Below, in pieces: positions 33,364 through 42,213 of a stretch of 64,000 bases of DNA. Each line of letters begins with the position of its first letter. Position 1 is the first letter of the stretch. The position numbers and the translations under genes were made by a program. The notes beneath the pieces were generated by a model. The model was not told the DNA's origin. It saw only the letters and a list, made by a program, of their open reading frames with translations, and made no database searches. This stretch comes from Nocardia aurantia (lineage in GTDB: Bacteria > Actinomycetota > Actinomycetes > Mycobacteriales > Mycobacteriaceae): the NCBI RefSeq assembly GCF_009604425.1, contig NZ_WEGI01000014.1, positions 124,001-188,000 of the forward strand, in the 5' to 3' direction.

Positions 33364-34755
33364 ATGTCGCCCGCCAGGACCTGGACACTGCCCGATCTCG
33401 CGCAGGTGCGCATGGACGGGGAATTACCCTCCCGCGCGGACCTGCCCACGATCTTCGACCAGCTGGACTACCAACTCGCCTGCCAGGCGTATTTGTGGGC
33501 GTTGCCCTTGGTGTCGTATGCGCAATGGCAGAATCAGCATCGAAAAGTGTTCGGGGCCAACGACTTCGACCTCGTTCACTACGTAACATACCGGGACCGG
33601 CTCGGTTTGATCACCGCCAACGCGACCACGCCCTATATCCTGAACTTCATCGACCTCGGCAACACCGGGCCCCTGGTGATCGAGGTCCCGCCCGGCCACA
33701 CCGCCGGCGGATTCTCCGACTTCTGGCAACGTGAATTCGGGATCCTCGGGGAAATGGGCCCCGATCAGGGACGCGGCGGACAGCACCTGATCCTGCCGCC
33801 CGGGCATCCCCCACCCGCAGACGCGGACGCCTACTTCGTTCACCACGCCACCGGCATGAACATCATGTTCGGCTTCCGTACCCTCGACCCGGACCCCGAG
33901 CGCGCCCGTGCCCTGGTCGAGCAGGTGCGAGTACGGCCGATGGCCGGTCAGGCACCGCCGACCCGGCTGATCTCACCCGCCGGGCGAACCTGGTCCGGGG
34001 ACCAACCCCGCGGCCTCGACTACTGGATCCGGCTGCACGACATCTATCAGCACGAGATCGTCGACGAGCGCGACCGCTTCTACCTCGCGATGCTGCGACA
34101 GCTGGGGATCGAGAAGGGCACCCCGTTCCGGCCCGACGAGCGACTCACCACCATATTGACCGCCGCGAGCGCGTCCGGGGAATTGATGGCCCAAGCCAAT
34201 ACGTTCGCCAAGCGCTTCCCGGGCGCGAAGTACCGGTCCGATCGCACCTGGGACCTGGCCGTCCAAATCGAACACTCCGACCAGCGCGGACAGTACGAGG
34301 ACCAGCTTCTCGAACGCGCATCCTGGTTCTACGAGGCGGTCAGCTTCTCCGAAGCCATGAAGAGCACCATTCCCGGTGTGGGCCAGGCATACCTGAGCAC
34401 ATACACCGACGCCGACGGGAACTGGCTCGACGGCGGCGCTGCCTACGTGCTGCACATTCCCGCGGACCCGCCGGCCACACTGTTCTGGTCCGTCACCGTA
34501 TACGACGCGTCGACCCGCTGCCTGATCGACAACGAGCAGCAGCGCGGAGATCGCGGTTCCCGAGATACGGAACTCGTTGCCCGCGAAGATGGTTCGGTCG
34601 ATGTGTACTTCGGCCCCACACCGCCGCCGGCCGGTGAAACGAACTGGATCCAGACGATCCCGGGCAAGCACTGGTTCTCGTACTTCCGTCTGTACGGCCC
34701 CCTCGAAAGCTACTTCGACCGCAGCTGGAAACTCGGCGACATCACCCGCAGCTGA
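33364..34755 (+). CDS. DUF1254/DUF1214-domain protein
   Basis: 463 residues. DUF1254 spans about 30-170 (AYLWALPLVSYAQWQNQHRKVFG, then ATTPYILNFIDLGNTGPLVIEVPPG) and DUF1214 about 330-455 (AYVLHIPADPPATLFWSVTVYDASTRCLIDN, then KHWFSYFRLYGPLESYFDRSW). The two domains usually occur together; the biochemical role is unknown. No signal peptide is visible, though many family members are exported. ATG 33364 has only a weak ribosome site (GGTTC). Stands alone between divergent neighbours. Confidence 0.85.
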   Translation: MSPARTWTLPDLAQVRMDGELPSRADLPTIFDQLDYQLACQAYLWALPLVSYAQWQNQHRKVFGANDFDLVHYVTYRDRLGLITANATTPYILNFIDLGNTGPLVIEVPPGHTAGGFSDFWQREFGILGEMGPDQGRGGQHLILPPGHPPPADADAYFVHHATGMNIMFGFRTLDPDPERARALVEQVRVRPMAGQAPPTRLISPAGRTWSGDQPRGLDYWIRLHDIYQHEIVDERDRFYLAMLRQLGIEKGTPFRPDERLTTILTAASASGELMAQANTFAKRFPGAKYRSDRTWDLAVQIEHSDQRGQYEDQLLERASWFYEAVSFSEAMKSTIPGVGQAYLSTYTDADGNWLDGGAAYVLHIPADPPATLFWSVTVYDASTRCLIDNEQQRGDRGSRDTELVAREDGSVDVYFGPTPPPAGETNWIQTIPGKHWFSYFRLYGPLESYFDRSWKLGDITRS

Positions 34756-34818
34756 ATAGTCCGGCCTGGCCCAGCACTGTCGGGCGCCCCACCGGCGCAA
34801 CGATTGTCGCGGACGGGT

Positions 34819-34965
34819 TCAGGACAGGACGAGTTTCTCCACCGGCCCGAGGAGGATCGACTTGACGTAGCGGGTCATGTCGTCGACCAGGACCTCGGGC
34901 TCGTCGTGTTCGAGAGCGGCGACGACCGCCGCCGCGACCTGTTCGGGCGCGGATTTCGGCCCGTC
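34819..34965 (-). pseudogene. 3'-end remnant of an SDR gene
   Basis: About 48 codons on the minus strand read PKSAPEQVAAAVVAALEHDEPEVLVDDMTRYVKSIL and end in LVLS-stop. This is the C-terminal tail of SDRs that end in a VDDxxRxVK segment. The upstream body of the gene is missing; the sequence runs into the promoter of the plus-strand SDR. A recombination or insertion removed the rest. Confidence 0.6.
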
Positions 34966-34981
34966 GATGCCGTGCCCACGG

Positions 34982-35011
34982 CTTGCCTTCGAGTGCACTC
35001 GAATCTTTAGC
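34982..35011 (+). promoter_or_regulatory. MerR-type promoter with perfect 16-bp palindrome
   Basis: TTCGAGTGCACTCGAA at 34988-35003 is a perfect palindrome. A -35-like CTTGCC lies just before it and a TTTAG -10-like element just after, so the dyad fills the spacer, the standard MerR layout. Transcription would start at or close to ATG 35021. The MerR gene is the second gene of the unit. Confidence 0.65.
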
Positions 35012-35020
35012 GTCGGGGTC

Positions 35021-35887
35021 ATGACCAACGAGACGAAGACATGGATCATCACGGGCGCGAGTTCGGGCCTCGGCCTGGCGCTCGCCGAGGCGGCACTCGC
35101 GGCCGGGGAGCATGTGATCGGGACCGCACGACGGGCCGGCCGGTTCGACGCGCTCGCGGCGCGGTACGGGGATCGGTTCCTCGTCGTCGAGCACGATGTG
35201 CGCGACACGGCGGGAGCGGCCGCGGTCGTGCAGCGGGCGCTGGAGGTGTTCGGACGCGTCGACGTGCTCGTCAACAACGCCGGCGCCGGACAGGTCGGTA
35301 CCGCCGAGGAGATCACCGACGCCGCCCTGCGCGCCATGCTCGAGCAGCACCTGTTCGGCCCGGCGGCCTTTGTGCGTGCCGTGCTGCCCCACCTGCGGGA
35401 GCGACGCTCGGGAGCGATCGTGCAGATGAGCAGCCAGGGCGGGCGGATGTCGTTCCCCGCCGTCGGCAGCTACTCGGCCGGCAAGTTCGCACTCGAGGGC
35501 TGGTCGGAGGCGCTCGCGGGCGAGGTCGCACCGTTCGGCATCCGCGTCCTCATCGTCGAGCCCAGCCGCTTCCGCACCGCGTTCAACGCCGCCGACGTCC
35601 TCACCACAGCGCAGCGGAGCTCGGTCTACGACGAGGCCACCAGGGCCGTGCGCGCGAACATGGCCGAGGCCGACGGCGTCCAGGAGGGCGACCCGGCCCG
35701 CGCCGCCCGCGTGATCCGGGACATGCTCGACACCCCCGGCGCGCCGCTGCGGCTCCCGCTCGGTGCCGAGGCGGTTCGCAATCTCACCCGCGTCTACCGT
35801 GGTGCGCTCGACGACGTCGAGAAATGGGCGGCGGTGAGCGAGTCGGCGGACTTCCCGGGATTGCCGCCCGCGGTGCGCGCGTTCTGA
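35021..35887 (+). CDS. Short-chain dehydrogenase/reductase, MerR-controlled
   Basis: 288 residues of a classical SDR: TGASSGLG at 11-18, NNAG near 87, MSSQGG with the catalytic Ser and YSAGK with Tyr and Lys. The long C-terminal part (ADGVQEGDPARAARVIRDMLDTPGAPLRLPLG) is of the SDR5-like type. ATG 35021 is chosen because upstream in-frame sequence is promoter. A GGGG stretch is the only ribosome-site candidate; the message may be nearly leaderless. A MerR gene follows after 19 bp. Confidence 0.88.
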   Translation: MTNETKTWIITGASSGLGLALAEAALAAGEHVIGTARRAGRFDALAARYGDRFLVVEHDVRDTAGAAAVVQRALEVFGRVDVLVNNAGAGQVGTAEEITDAALRAMLEQHLFGPAAFVRAVLPHLRERRSGAIVQMSSQGGRMSFPAVGSYSAGKFALEGWSEALAGEVAPFGIRVLIVEPSRFRTAFNAADVLTTAQRSSVYDEATRAVRANMAEADGVQEGDPARAARVIRDMLDTPGAPLRLPLGAEAVRNLTRVYRGALDDVEKWAAVSESADFPGLPPAVRAF

Positions 35888-35906
35888 TCGCCGTACGCTG
35901 TCGGCC

Positions 35907-36380
35907 ATGGCCACCGAAGCACTCATCGAACGTATCCTCGCGGCCGGCGACGGGCCGTCCGCGTCGGCGATCGATGCGCTGCACGAGCTGCTCGACGACG
36001 CCACGATCGAGGCCTCGGCGGCACCCAAGAGTGTCGCCGAGGCCGCCCGGCTGGTCGGGCTGTCGGCGTACACCCTCCGGTACTACGAGCAGGAGGGACT
36101 CGTGCGGCCCGCCCGCAACGCCTCCGGGTACCGCGAATACTCCGCCTTCGACCTGCGCCGCCTCGTCTTCCTCACCCGAATGCGCCTGTCCGGCATGACC
36201 ATGACCGACCTGAAGCGCTACATCCTGCTCGTCGAGCAGGGCCCGAGCACCATCCCGGAACGCCGCCGCATCATGCTCGACCAGCGAGACCGAATCCTGC
36301 GGCAGATCCGCGAACTCGGCCTGGCGCTGGAGACGACCGAGTACAAAATCCGTGTCTACGACGGACATCCGGAAGGCTGA
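35907..36380 (+). CDS. MerR-family transcriptional regulator
   Basis: 157 residues. After a 40-residue N-terminal extension comes the HTH (SVAEAARLVGLSAYTLRYYEQEGLVRPARNASGYREYS, about 42-78), then helix pairs ending in a coiled coil (RRRIMLDQRDRILRQIRELGLALETTEYKI). No metal-binding cysteines are present, so it is of the small-molecule or redox-insensitive group. It probably activates the upstream SDR promoter and thereby itself. Confidence 0.88.
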   Translation: MATEALIERILAAGDGPSASAIDALHELLDDATIEASAAPKSVAEAARLVGLSAYTLRYYEQEGLVRPARNASGYREYSAFDLRRLVFLTRMRLSGMTMTDLKRYILLVEQGPSTIPERRRIMLDQRDRILRQIRELGLALETTEYKIRVYDGHPEG

Positions 36381-36400
36381 CGCCGCGTAAGCTGCCCGGT

Positions 36401-37195
36401 GTGGGGTGGATCCGGTATATCGCAGTCGTCTTGTCGCTCGTCGTGCTCGCCGCCTGCGGGCACGCGTCGCAGGGGAGCCGGTCGACCGCCGGCGGTCCGG
36501 CCGATGAAACCGCAACGGCCACTGCGCTTGTGCCGGAAACGATCGCGCAAGGCGTCCCGGCCGCCATGCCCCGATGCGGCGATGTCCATCCCGTCGGCCC
36601 GGACGTTCCGCCGGACTGCATACTGGTCTCACACGATCGTGCGGGGCTGACCTTCGTCGTGCGCCACGCCGTCGACGGGAACGGGCGTGTCGAAAGCCTG
36701 CGTATCGAGGTGACCGGGTCCGACGGCAACGTTCGTCGAAACCTCGACGTCCGACCGGCCGACGGTACGAGCATGACATCACCCGCCGAGCCCGCGCTGC
36801 TGGACCTGGCAGGTGACGGCCGCGATCAACTCGTCGTGCCGCTCAGCCTCGCGATCGTCGGAAACACGACCTACGCGATCTATCGGGCGACGGACGCCGC
36901 CCCCGACTTCGCTTATACGGGAACGGTTGTCGGGTTCGGGCTGGATCGGACGGCGGACGGTCTGATCGCCACCACGGCGAAAAGCGGTCCTGCCGACCGA
37001 TACACCGATTTCTGGCAGTTCGACGACGCGCGGCTTCGGCTCGTCGCCGGAATCGTCCGCACCTACGCGGCGGACGGCAGCAGCGTGTGCCGAGCCGATA
37101 CCGAAGGGGCACACGGAGATTCGGGCCTGAGCGATCAGGATGTCGAACGCCGATTCTGTGACGTGACAGTGGTTGCCGCCCAACCTGTCCGGTGA
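36401..37195 (+). CDS. Secreted lipoprotein of unknown function
   Basis: 264 residues. Lipoprotein signal MGWIRYIAVVLSLVVLAAC with lipidated Cys19, an Ala/Thr-rich linker, then a 200-residue domain containing LLDLAGDGRDQLVVPLSLA, which resembles FG-GAP or VCBS-type Asp-rich turns, and four cysteines that could form two disulfides. GTG 36401 is 20 bp after the MerR stop, so transcription may continue from there. I do not recognise the family. Confidence 0.7.
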   Translation: MGWIRYIAVVLSLVVLAACGHASQGSRSTAGGPADETATATALVPETIAQGVPAAMPRCGDVHPVGPDVPPDCILVSHDRAGLTFVVRHAVDGNGRVESLRIEVTGSDGNVRRNLDVRPADGTSMTSPAEPALLDLAGDGRDQLVVPLSLAIVGNTTYAIYRATDAAPDFAYTGTVVGFGLDRTADGLIATTAKSGPADRYTDFWQFDDARLRLVAGIVRTYAADGSSVCRADTEGAHGDSGLSDQDVERRFCDVTVVAAQPVR

Positions 37196-37499
37196 AGGGA
37201 CCACCGGCCCGGACCGATCGGCTTCCTGTCGCCACCGCACGGGCCACTGTCTGTTCCGAATCAGCGACATGCGCGCCGACCTGGAGCTACCATGTGGTTA
37301 GTCGGATTTCGTCGAGCGAGGTAGGCGAAACCCGTGGCCGGAAGCGTGAGTCGCATACGTACGAATGTGTCGGAGATGTCCGGGCACATCGGTGGCATGC
37401 CGATTGGCTTCCGGCCGGCGAATGTCAGTTCGGTGATCGGACCGGCCGCACGACAACGTCTGTGCGACACGGCTTCTCGGTGGATCGGGGAGGTTCGGA
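37196..37499. other. Intergenic stretch without a recognised gene
   Basis: Neither strand shows a convincing protein or RNA gene. GGGGAGG immediately upstream of ATG 37500 is a strong ribosome site for the DUF4185 gene. No terminator hairpin is evident. Confidence 0.5.
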
Positions 37500-38549
37500 A
37501 TGTCTGCGCACTGGGGTACCGCGATCACCGGGTTCGGCGGTGGTACCGCTCGGCAGTTCGGGGTCGGCGGAACCGATCTGGGTATCCCGTACGACCGCAG
37601 CCGCTTCTCGGCCGGTGAGTCGGGTTTCGTGTTCGGTGACACCTTCACCGGTGACAGTCAGGGCAGCGGGACGTGGATCGGGTCGCCGATTCTGCTGTAT
37701 TCGGCGCAGCGGCCCGACGCCACCACGACGTTCGATGCCGCGTCGGGCGGAGCGCGGGCGGTGCAGCTGCTGAAGTACACCCACAACGCCGACAACGGGT
37801 ACGGCGTCGAAGTGACCCGCATCCCGAACGACGCGTTCGTCGACCCGAACGGGCGAACCTGGTTGACCTACACCAGCGTTCGCGACTGGAACGCCACCGA
37901 CGACCGCAACGGCGCGCTGTTCTGTGGCTTGGCGTGGTCCGACGACGACGGCCGGACGTGGACCGACTACGCGGCGGTGTGGAAGAACGACGGCAGCGAC
38001 GGCCACAACGGCTGGTCGCCGCTGATGATGCAATCGTTCGCCGGCATCGGCAACGACGACGGCTACCTCTACATCGTGTCGAAGGAATGGGGCCGCAGCC
38101 ACAACCGCAACGGGCCGATCCTGATGCGGGTGCCGTGGCAGCGGATCACCACGAAAGCCGACTACCAATACTGGGGCTGGAACGGAAGCGCCTGGGTGTG
38201 GGGCAATCCGAGCCCGTCGCCGCTGTTCAACGGCATGGGACCGATCGGTGAGCTGAGCGTGAAGAACATTCAGGGCACCTGGGTGATGGCGTACTTCGAC
38301 GTCGGCGCCAATTGCATCGCCACCCGCACCGCCGACGGTATCGACCGGGTGTGGACCGCCCCGAAACAGTAAATCCGCGGGCAGGCGCCGTGGTGGCAGT
38401 TCTGGGTAAAATCGTTCCCCCAGCTCTACGGCGGATACATCCACCCCCTCTCCGTCTCGCCCACCGACATCACTCTGTATGTCTCGCAATGGAACACCTT
38501 CACCGGTAGTCCCTACTGGGTCATGCAGTTCGACGGGATTTCGCCGTAA
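37500..38549 (+). pseudogene. DUF4185-domain protein interrupted by an in-frame TAA
   Basis: The first 290 codons encode a DUF4185 beta-propeller-like protein (FGDTF near 50, repeated WSDDDGRTWTDY, YLYIVSKEWGRSHNRNG). TAA at 38370-38372 follows WTAPKQ. The same frame continues for 58 codons with family-like sequence, QLYGGYIHPLSV and LYVSQWNTFTGSPYWVMQF, to TAA 38547-38549. So a single nonsense codon splits an otherwise full-length gene. The last blade would be lost unless the stop is read through. No signal peptide is seen. A sequencing error is an alternative. Confidence 0.8.
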
Positions 38550-38652
38550 CCGCACTCGTCGCGTGATCCCGGCGGGTTTGTCGGTGCCCAGGACAATACT
38601 TGCGTCGTGCCGGCCCGGTACATCGAATGCCGACTCACGGGAGCGTGACGCT

Positions 38653-39228
38653 GTGCGGAAACTGACCTTCGGAATGAACGTGAGCCTGGACGGCTACATT
38701 GCCGCACCCGGCGACGACCTCGGCTGGAGTGTGCCGAGCGACGAACTGTTCCAATGGTGGTCCGACCGGGTGGCGGCGACGGGCCTGGCGCTGTACGGGC
38801 GCAAATTGTGGGAGTCGATGAGTTCCCACTGGCCGACCGCCGACCAGCAGCCCGGCGTGACACCGGCGCAGATCGAGTACGCCCGCCGCTGGCGGGACAT
38901 GCCGAAGGTGGTGTTCTCCTCGACGATCACCACGGTCGACTGGAACACCCGCCTGGTCACCGGCGACGCGGTCACCGAGATCACCCGCTTGAAGGCCGAG
39001 GACGGCGGCCCCATGGACATCGGCGGCGCCACCCTGGCCGCGGCGGCCATGCGAGCCGGGCTGATCGACGAGTACGCGATCGTCACGCATCCGGTCCTGG
39101 TGGGCGGCGGCACGCCGTTCTTCACGGCCCTGGACACGTGGGTGAACCTGAACCTGGTGGAGACGCGGACGTTTCCGGACGGCCTGCTCCTGACCAGGTA
39201 CGAGACCACGCATCGAAATTCCCTCTAG
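38653..39228 (+). CDS. Dihydrofolate-reductase-like protein (RibD C-terminal family)
   Basis: 191 residues: RKLTFGMNVSLDGYIAAPGDD at the N-terminus, LYGRKLWESM near 58, VVFSST near 92 and GGATLAAAAMRAGLIDEYAIVTHPVLVGGG near 128-157. This is the DHFR/RibD reductase fold found in many stand-alone actinobacterial proteins, probably an NADPH reductase of unknown substrate. GTG 38653 starts at the conserved RKLTF. Confidence 0.87.
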   Translation: MRKLTFGMNVSLDGYIAAPGDDLGWSVPSDELFQWWSDRVAATGLALYGRKLWESMSSHWPTADQQPGVTPAQIEYARRWRDMPKVVFSSTITTVDWNTRLVTGDAVTEITRLKAEDGGPMDIGGATLAAAAMRAGLIDEYAIVTHPVLVGGGTPFFTALDTWVNLNLVETRTFPDGLLLTRYETTHRNSL

Positions 39229-39289
39229 CACAGCTGGATTCGACACCGCCCGCGCGGTTGCTCGACATCGTCCCGGCCTGTGGCGGGCG

Positions 39290-41011
39290 TCAGCGCGGGA
39301 CCGTCTGGCCCGGTCGCAGCACCGTTCCGCAGTCGCCACCCGCACTCTGGTAGTCGCGCAACAGGTGCGAGAGGACCTCACCGGAGTACCGGCGTAGTTC
39401 CCGGAGCTGCGCGTCGTCGCGCACGACGTCCTTGCGGACCCAATCCTCGTCCGGGCTGGCCGGGTTCTGGGATTGCTGGATCCAGTAGTAGTCACGGTCC
39501 ATGCGCGGATCGGTGGTGAGCCCGTTGTGCAGCCAGACTCCGTGGGTGTGCACGAAAGTTGGTTTGCGGTCCTCGAATACGTAGTCCTCGAGGCTGATGT
39601 TCGTCTCGCCCGCGTTGATGTCCGCGATTCGCGAATCGGTGAGCCCGGCCATATCGATCAGCCGTAGTCGCGAGGTCAGCGAGCTTCCGCCCATGTCGGG
39701 AGCCAGCAGGGTGCCCTGCTGGAGACCGAGTATGTCGGCGTAGCCGTTGACGTAGCGCCCGAACCGGATGGCGATCCAGCACAGCGGGACATCCGAATCG
39801 CTGCGATAGGACCGGTCCGCGTCGGCCAGCGCGACACCGGACGGGATCAGGGCGGCGACCAGGGCCAGCGCCACCAGCGCCCGGCCCCGGATGCGCAGCC
39901 TCGCCAGCACCTCCGCCGCCGAGATCACCACGACGAGCGCGGACAGCGGCCAGACCGGGATGGCGAACCGGAACTGCGCCATCCAATCCGGTTGCAGCAC
40001 ACAGTAGGCGATGATCGCGAGCGCCAGCGGAACCAGCAGTGCGACGGCGCCGTCACGCCACCGGCTCGGGGTGGCCAAGGCGAATCCGACCACCGCGACG
40101 GCCACGATCACCGCGAGTGCGCCCGTGTAGTGCACCAGTTCCCCGAGCCTGGACAGATCGTGCAGGGTCGGCATCGCTTGATGCTTGGCCACCGCCGTAT
40201 TCGCGACCAGCCGGCCGAACTCCGTGTACCGCCACAGCACGTACGCCCCGAACGGAATCGCGAACGCGACACCGGAGTACAGCACATGACGCAACGCGGC
40301 GAACCACGTCGCACGCCGCACCAGAATCGCCGAGACCAGCGGATACGCGGCCAGATAGATCAGGCCGTCGGGGCGGGTCAACGCCGCGAACGCGGCCAGC
40401 ACGCCGACCGTCACCGCCACCGCGGGCGTCCACAACCGCCCGTCCAGCACAGCCAGGAACAGTCGCACGGCCAGAACGGACGCCACCAGCGCGAACAGCG
40501 AATTCTCCAGGCCCGAGAAACACCAGATCACAAACGACGGAATCGCCGCGAGCACAACGCCGATCACGAACGTGAGCAGTGCGGGCCGGCGCGACACCCG
40601 GCGCGCGGCGGCATAGCAGGTGACCAGAATGCCGGCGCAGCAGAGCAGCGCGACCGCCTTCGGATAGAGGACGAAGTCCGGGATACCGAAAAGGGTGCCG
40701 CGATCGAACAGGCCACACCAATCGCCCAGGACCAGCACCAGAAGCCAGGTGGGATCGGAGAAACCCTCCACCGGTTGCGCGCCGGGCTGTAGCACCGGCC
40801 CCAGGCCGTCGGCGACGCTGCGGGCGTACGCGAAGGTGATTCCCGCGTCGTCGACCAGCCAGTCACCGTATTGCACCGCGCGATATGCCAGTAGCAGAAC
40901 GCCACACGCCACCGCGGCCACCGCTGCCCACCACGGCCGTCCCTGTTGCTCCCGCGCACCTGTCGACAACTCGGCGTCGGCCTGCGGCCGCGCCGTCACT
41001 ACCTCAACCAT
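39290..41011 (-). CDS. GT-C membrane glycosyltransferase, AftB-like
   Basis: 573 residues with about 10-11 hydrophobic spans and a soluble C-terminal domain of about 170 residues. The first outer loop has the GT-C catalytic Asp pair: VDDAGITFAYARSVADGLG, then EGFSDPTW, as in the arabinosyltransferase AftB and relatives that use decaprenyl-phospho-arabinose. ATG 41011. The extracellular C-terminal part includes RKPTFVHTHGVW. The family gives a cell-wall polysaccharide role, but donor and acceptor are inference. 41012-41316 upstream holds a promoter-like TAACATGTTA and no gene. Confidence 0.78.
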   Translation of the reverse strand: MVEVVTARPQADAELSTGAREQQGRPWWAAVAAVACGVLLLAYRAVQYGDWLVDDAGITFAYARSVADGLGPVLQPGAQPVEGFSDPTWLLVLVLGDWCGLFDRGTLFGIPDFVLYPKAVALLCCAGILVTCYAAARRVSRRPALLTFVIGVVLAAIPSFVIWCFSGLENSLFALVASVLAVRLFLAVLDGRLWTPAVAVTVGVLAAFAALTRPDGLIYLAAYPLVSAILVRRATWFAALRHVLYSGVAFAIPFGAYVLWRYTEFGRLVANTAVAKHQAMPTLHDLSRLGELVHYTGALAVIVAVAVVGFALATPSRWRDGAVALLVPLALAIIAYCVLQPDWMAQFRFAIPVWPLSALVVVISAAEVLARLRIRGRALVALALVAALIPSGVALADADRSYRSDSDVPLCWIAIRFGRYVNGYADILGLQQGTLLAPDMGGSSLTSRLRLIDMAGLTDSRIADINAGETNISLEDYVFEDRKPTFVHTHGVWLHNGLTTDPRMDRDYYWIQQSQNPASPDEDWVRKDVVRDDAQLRELRRYSGEVLSHLLRDYQSAGGDCGTVLRPGQTVPR

Positions 41012-41316
41012 TCATCAGATCCCAGGTTCGAACGATATTGCCGGCGACGCGAAACCCGCTGCACCCCTCACGAATTCCACCGAAGTCCGGGTCGATCTTG
41101 TAACATGTTAGACCGCGCCGACAGCCCATAGATCAGGGGGCGGCAGCGGGTGGTACGTCCCGCCGCTGATCGGACTCATGCGGCGGCCGGAGTTGTTCGG
41201 CCCGGTGCGAATGGACACCGGTGAACTCTGCTGGTCACAGATCGCCTCCGCGCGGTGTGTGGCAATTCGCGGGTGGCGGAATACCCCTGTGCCGCTGTGG
41301 ATTCACGCTGACGGGG

Positions 41317-42210
41317 TCAGCTGCCTCCGGCGGGAAGTGGCACGGTCACCAGCTGCGGCCGGGTGGGCCGGTGCTGCGGGACGCGCTCGAGTACGCCGCC
41401 GGCGAAGACGTCGTACAGCGGCAGGCTCTCCAGGTGGACATAGCCGATGTGGCAGTCGCACAGGTCTTTTGGACAGGCGCGGGGGCGGAGGTTCGCGCGG
41501 TACGAATTGTCATAGAGATTGCCCAGTTCCGTGCGGACGAAGTGGCAGCGGCGGACGGTGCCGGCGCCGTCGACCGAGATCACCGATTCGCCTGTGCGGC
41601 ACGGCATTCCCGCCGAGCTGTGCGGATACCGGCTGTAGTCGAACAGGGGATCCAGTTCGGTCCACGCCGCCGCTTCGGTATCCGAAAGCTGTTGTCCCTC
41701 AGGCGCGTTCACCCAGAGGTAGACGTGGCCGGGCAGGTCGGCGCGCAGGCGCCGAGCGGCGTCCAGGTGTTCGGGCAGACCCACCACGCCGACGCTGAAC
41801 CGGATGCCGCGGCGGGTCAGGTCCGCGCACTTGCCGGCGAAGCGCTCGTAGGAGGTCTGCCCGGGGTGATAGGTGCACCACAGCGCGAGTGTGTCCGGGT
41901 CGGCCTCCGCCAGCCAGTCGGTGCGGCAGCTCAGGTTGGTCTGGATGGCCACTCGCCGGATGTGCGGTAACCGCGACAGGCGCACCAAGGTGTGCCGGTA
42001 CCAGGATCGGACCAGGCCCTCGCCCCACGGGGTGAACAGCAGCGATAAGCGGTCATCGTGTTGTTCCGTCGCCCAGCTGGCGAAGCGGTCGAGTGCCGCA
42101 CGGTCGGCTCGCAGTTGGTCGCGGCTGTCGCGACGCTTGGCGAAGGGGCAGTAGGGGCAGTCGTAGTCGCAGGAGGAGAGCGGGCCGCGGTACAGGATCG
42201 TCAGGTCCAC
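41317..42210 (-). CDS. Radical SAM protein, STM4011 family
   Basis: 297 residues. The radical-SAM cluster motif is Cys14-x3-Cys18-x2-Cys21 in SSCDYDCPYC. A C-terminal set, Cys204, Cys222, Cys246, Cys251 and Cys253 (CDCHIGY), resembles a SPASM-like region for a second Fe-S cluster, seen in enzymes that modify peptides. GTG 42210 is 3 bp after the stop of the STM4012 gene, so it is coupled to it. Last gene of the five-gene unit; its substrate is not known. Confidence 0.9.
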   Translation of the reverse strand: MDLTILYRGPLSSCDYDCPYCPFAKRRDSRDQLRADRAALDRFASWATEQHDDRLSLLFTPWGEGLVRSWYRHTLVRLSRLPHIRRVAIQTNLSCRTDWLAEADPDTLALWCTYHPGQTSYERFAGKCADLTRRGIRFSVGVVGLPEHLDAARRLRADLPGHVYLWVNAPEGQQLSDTEAAAWTELDPLFDYSRYPHSSAGMPCRTGESVISVDGAGTVRRCHFVRTELGNLYDNSYRANLRPRACPKDLCDCHIGYVHLESLPLYDVFAGGVLERVPQHRPTRPQLVTVPLPAGGS

Positions 42211-42213
42211 GGT

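Noticed and set aside
35041..36198. Plus-strand frame of 385 codons over the SDR and MerR genes
   Set aside because: Arg/Pro-rich shadow frame; both real genes are in other frames with clear motifs.
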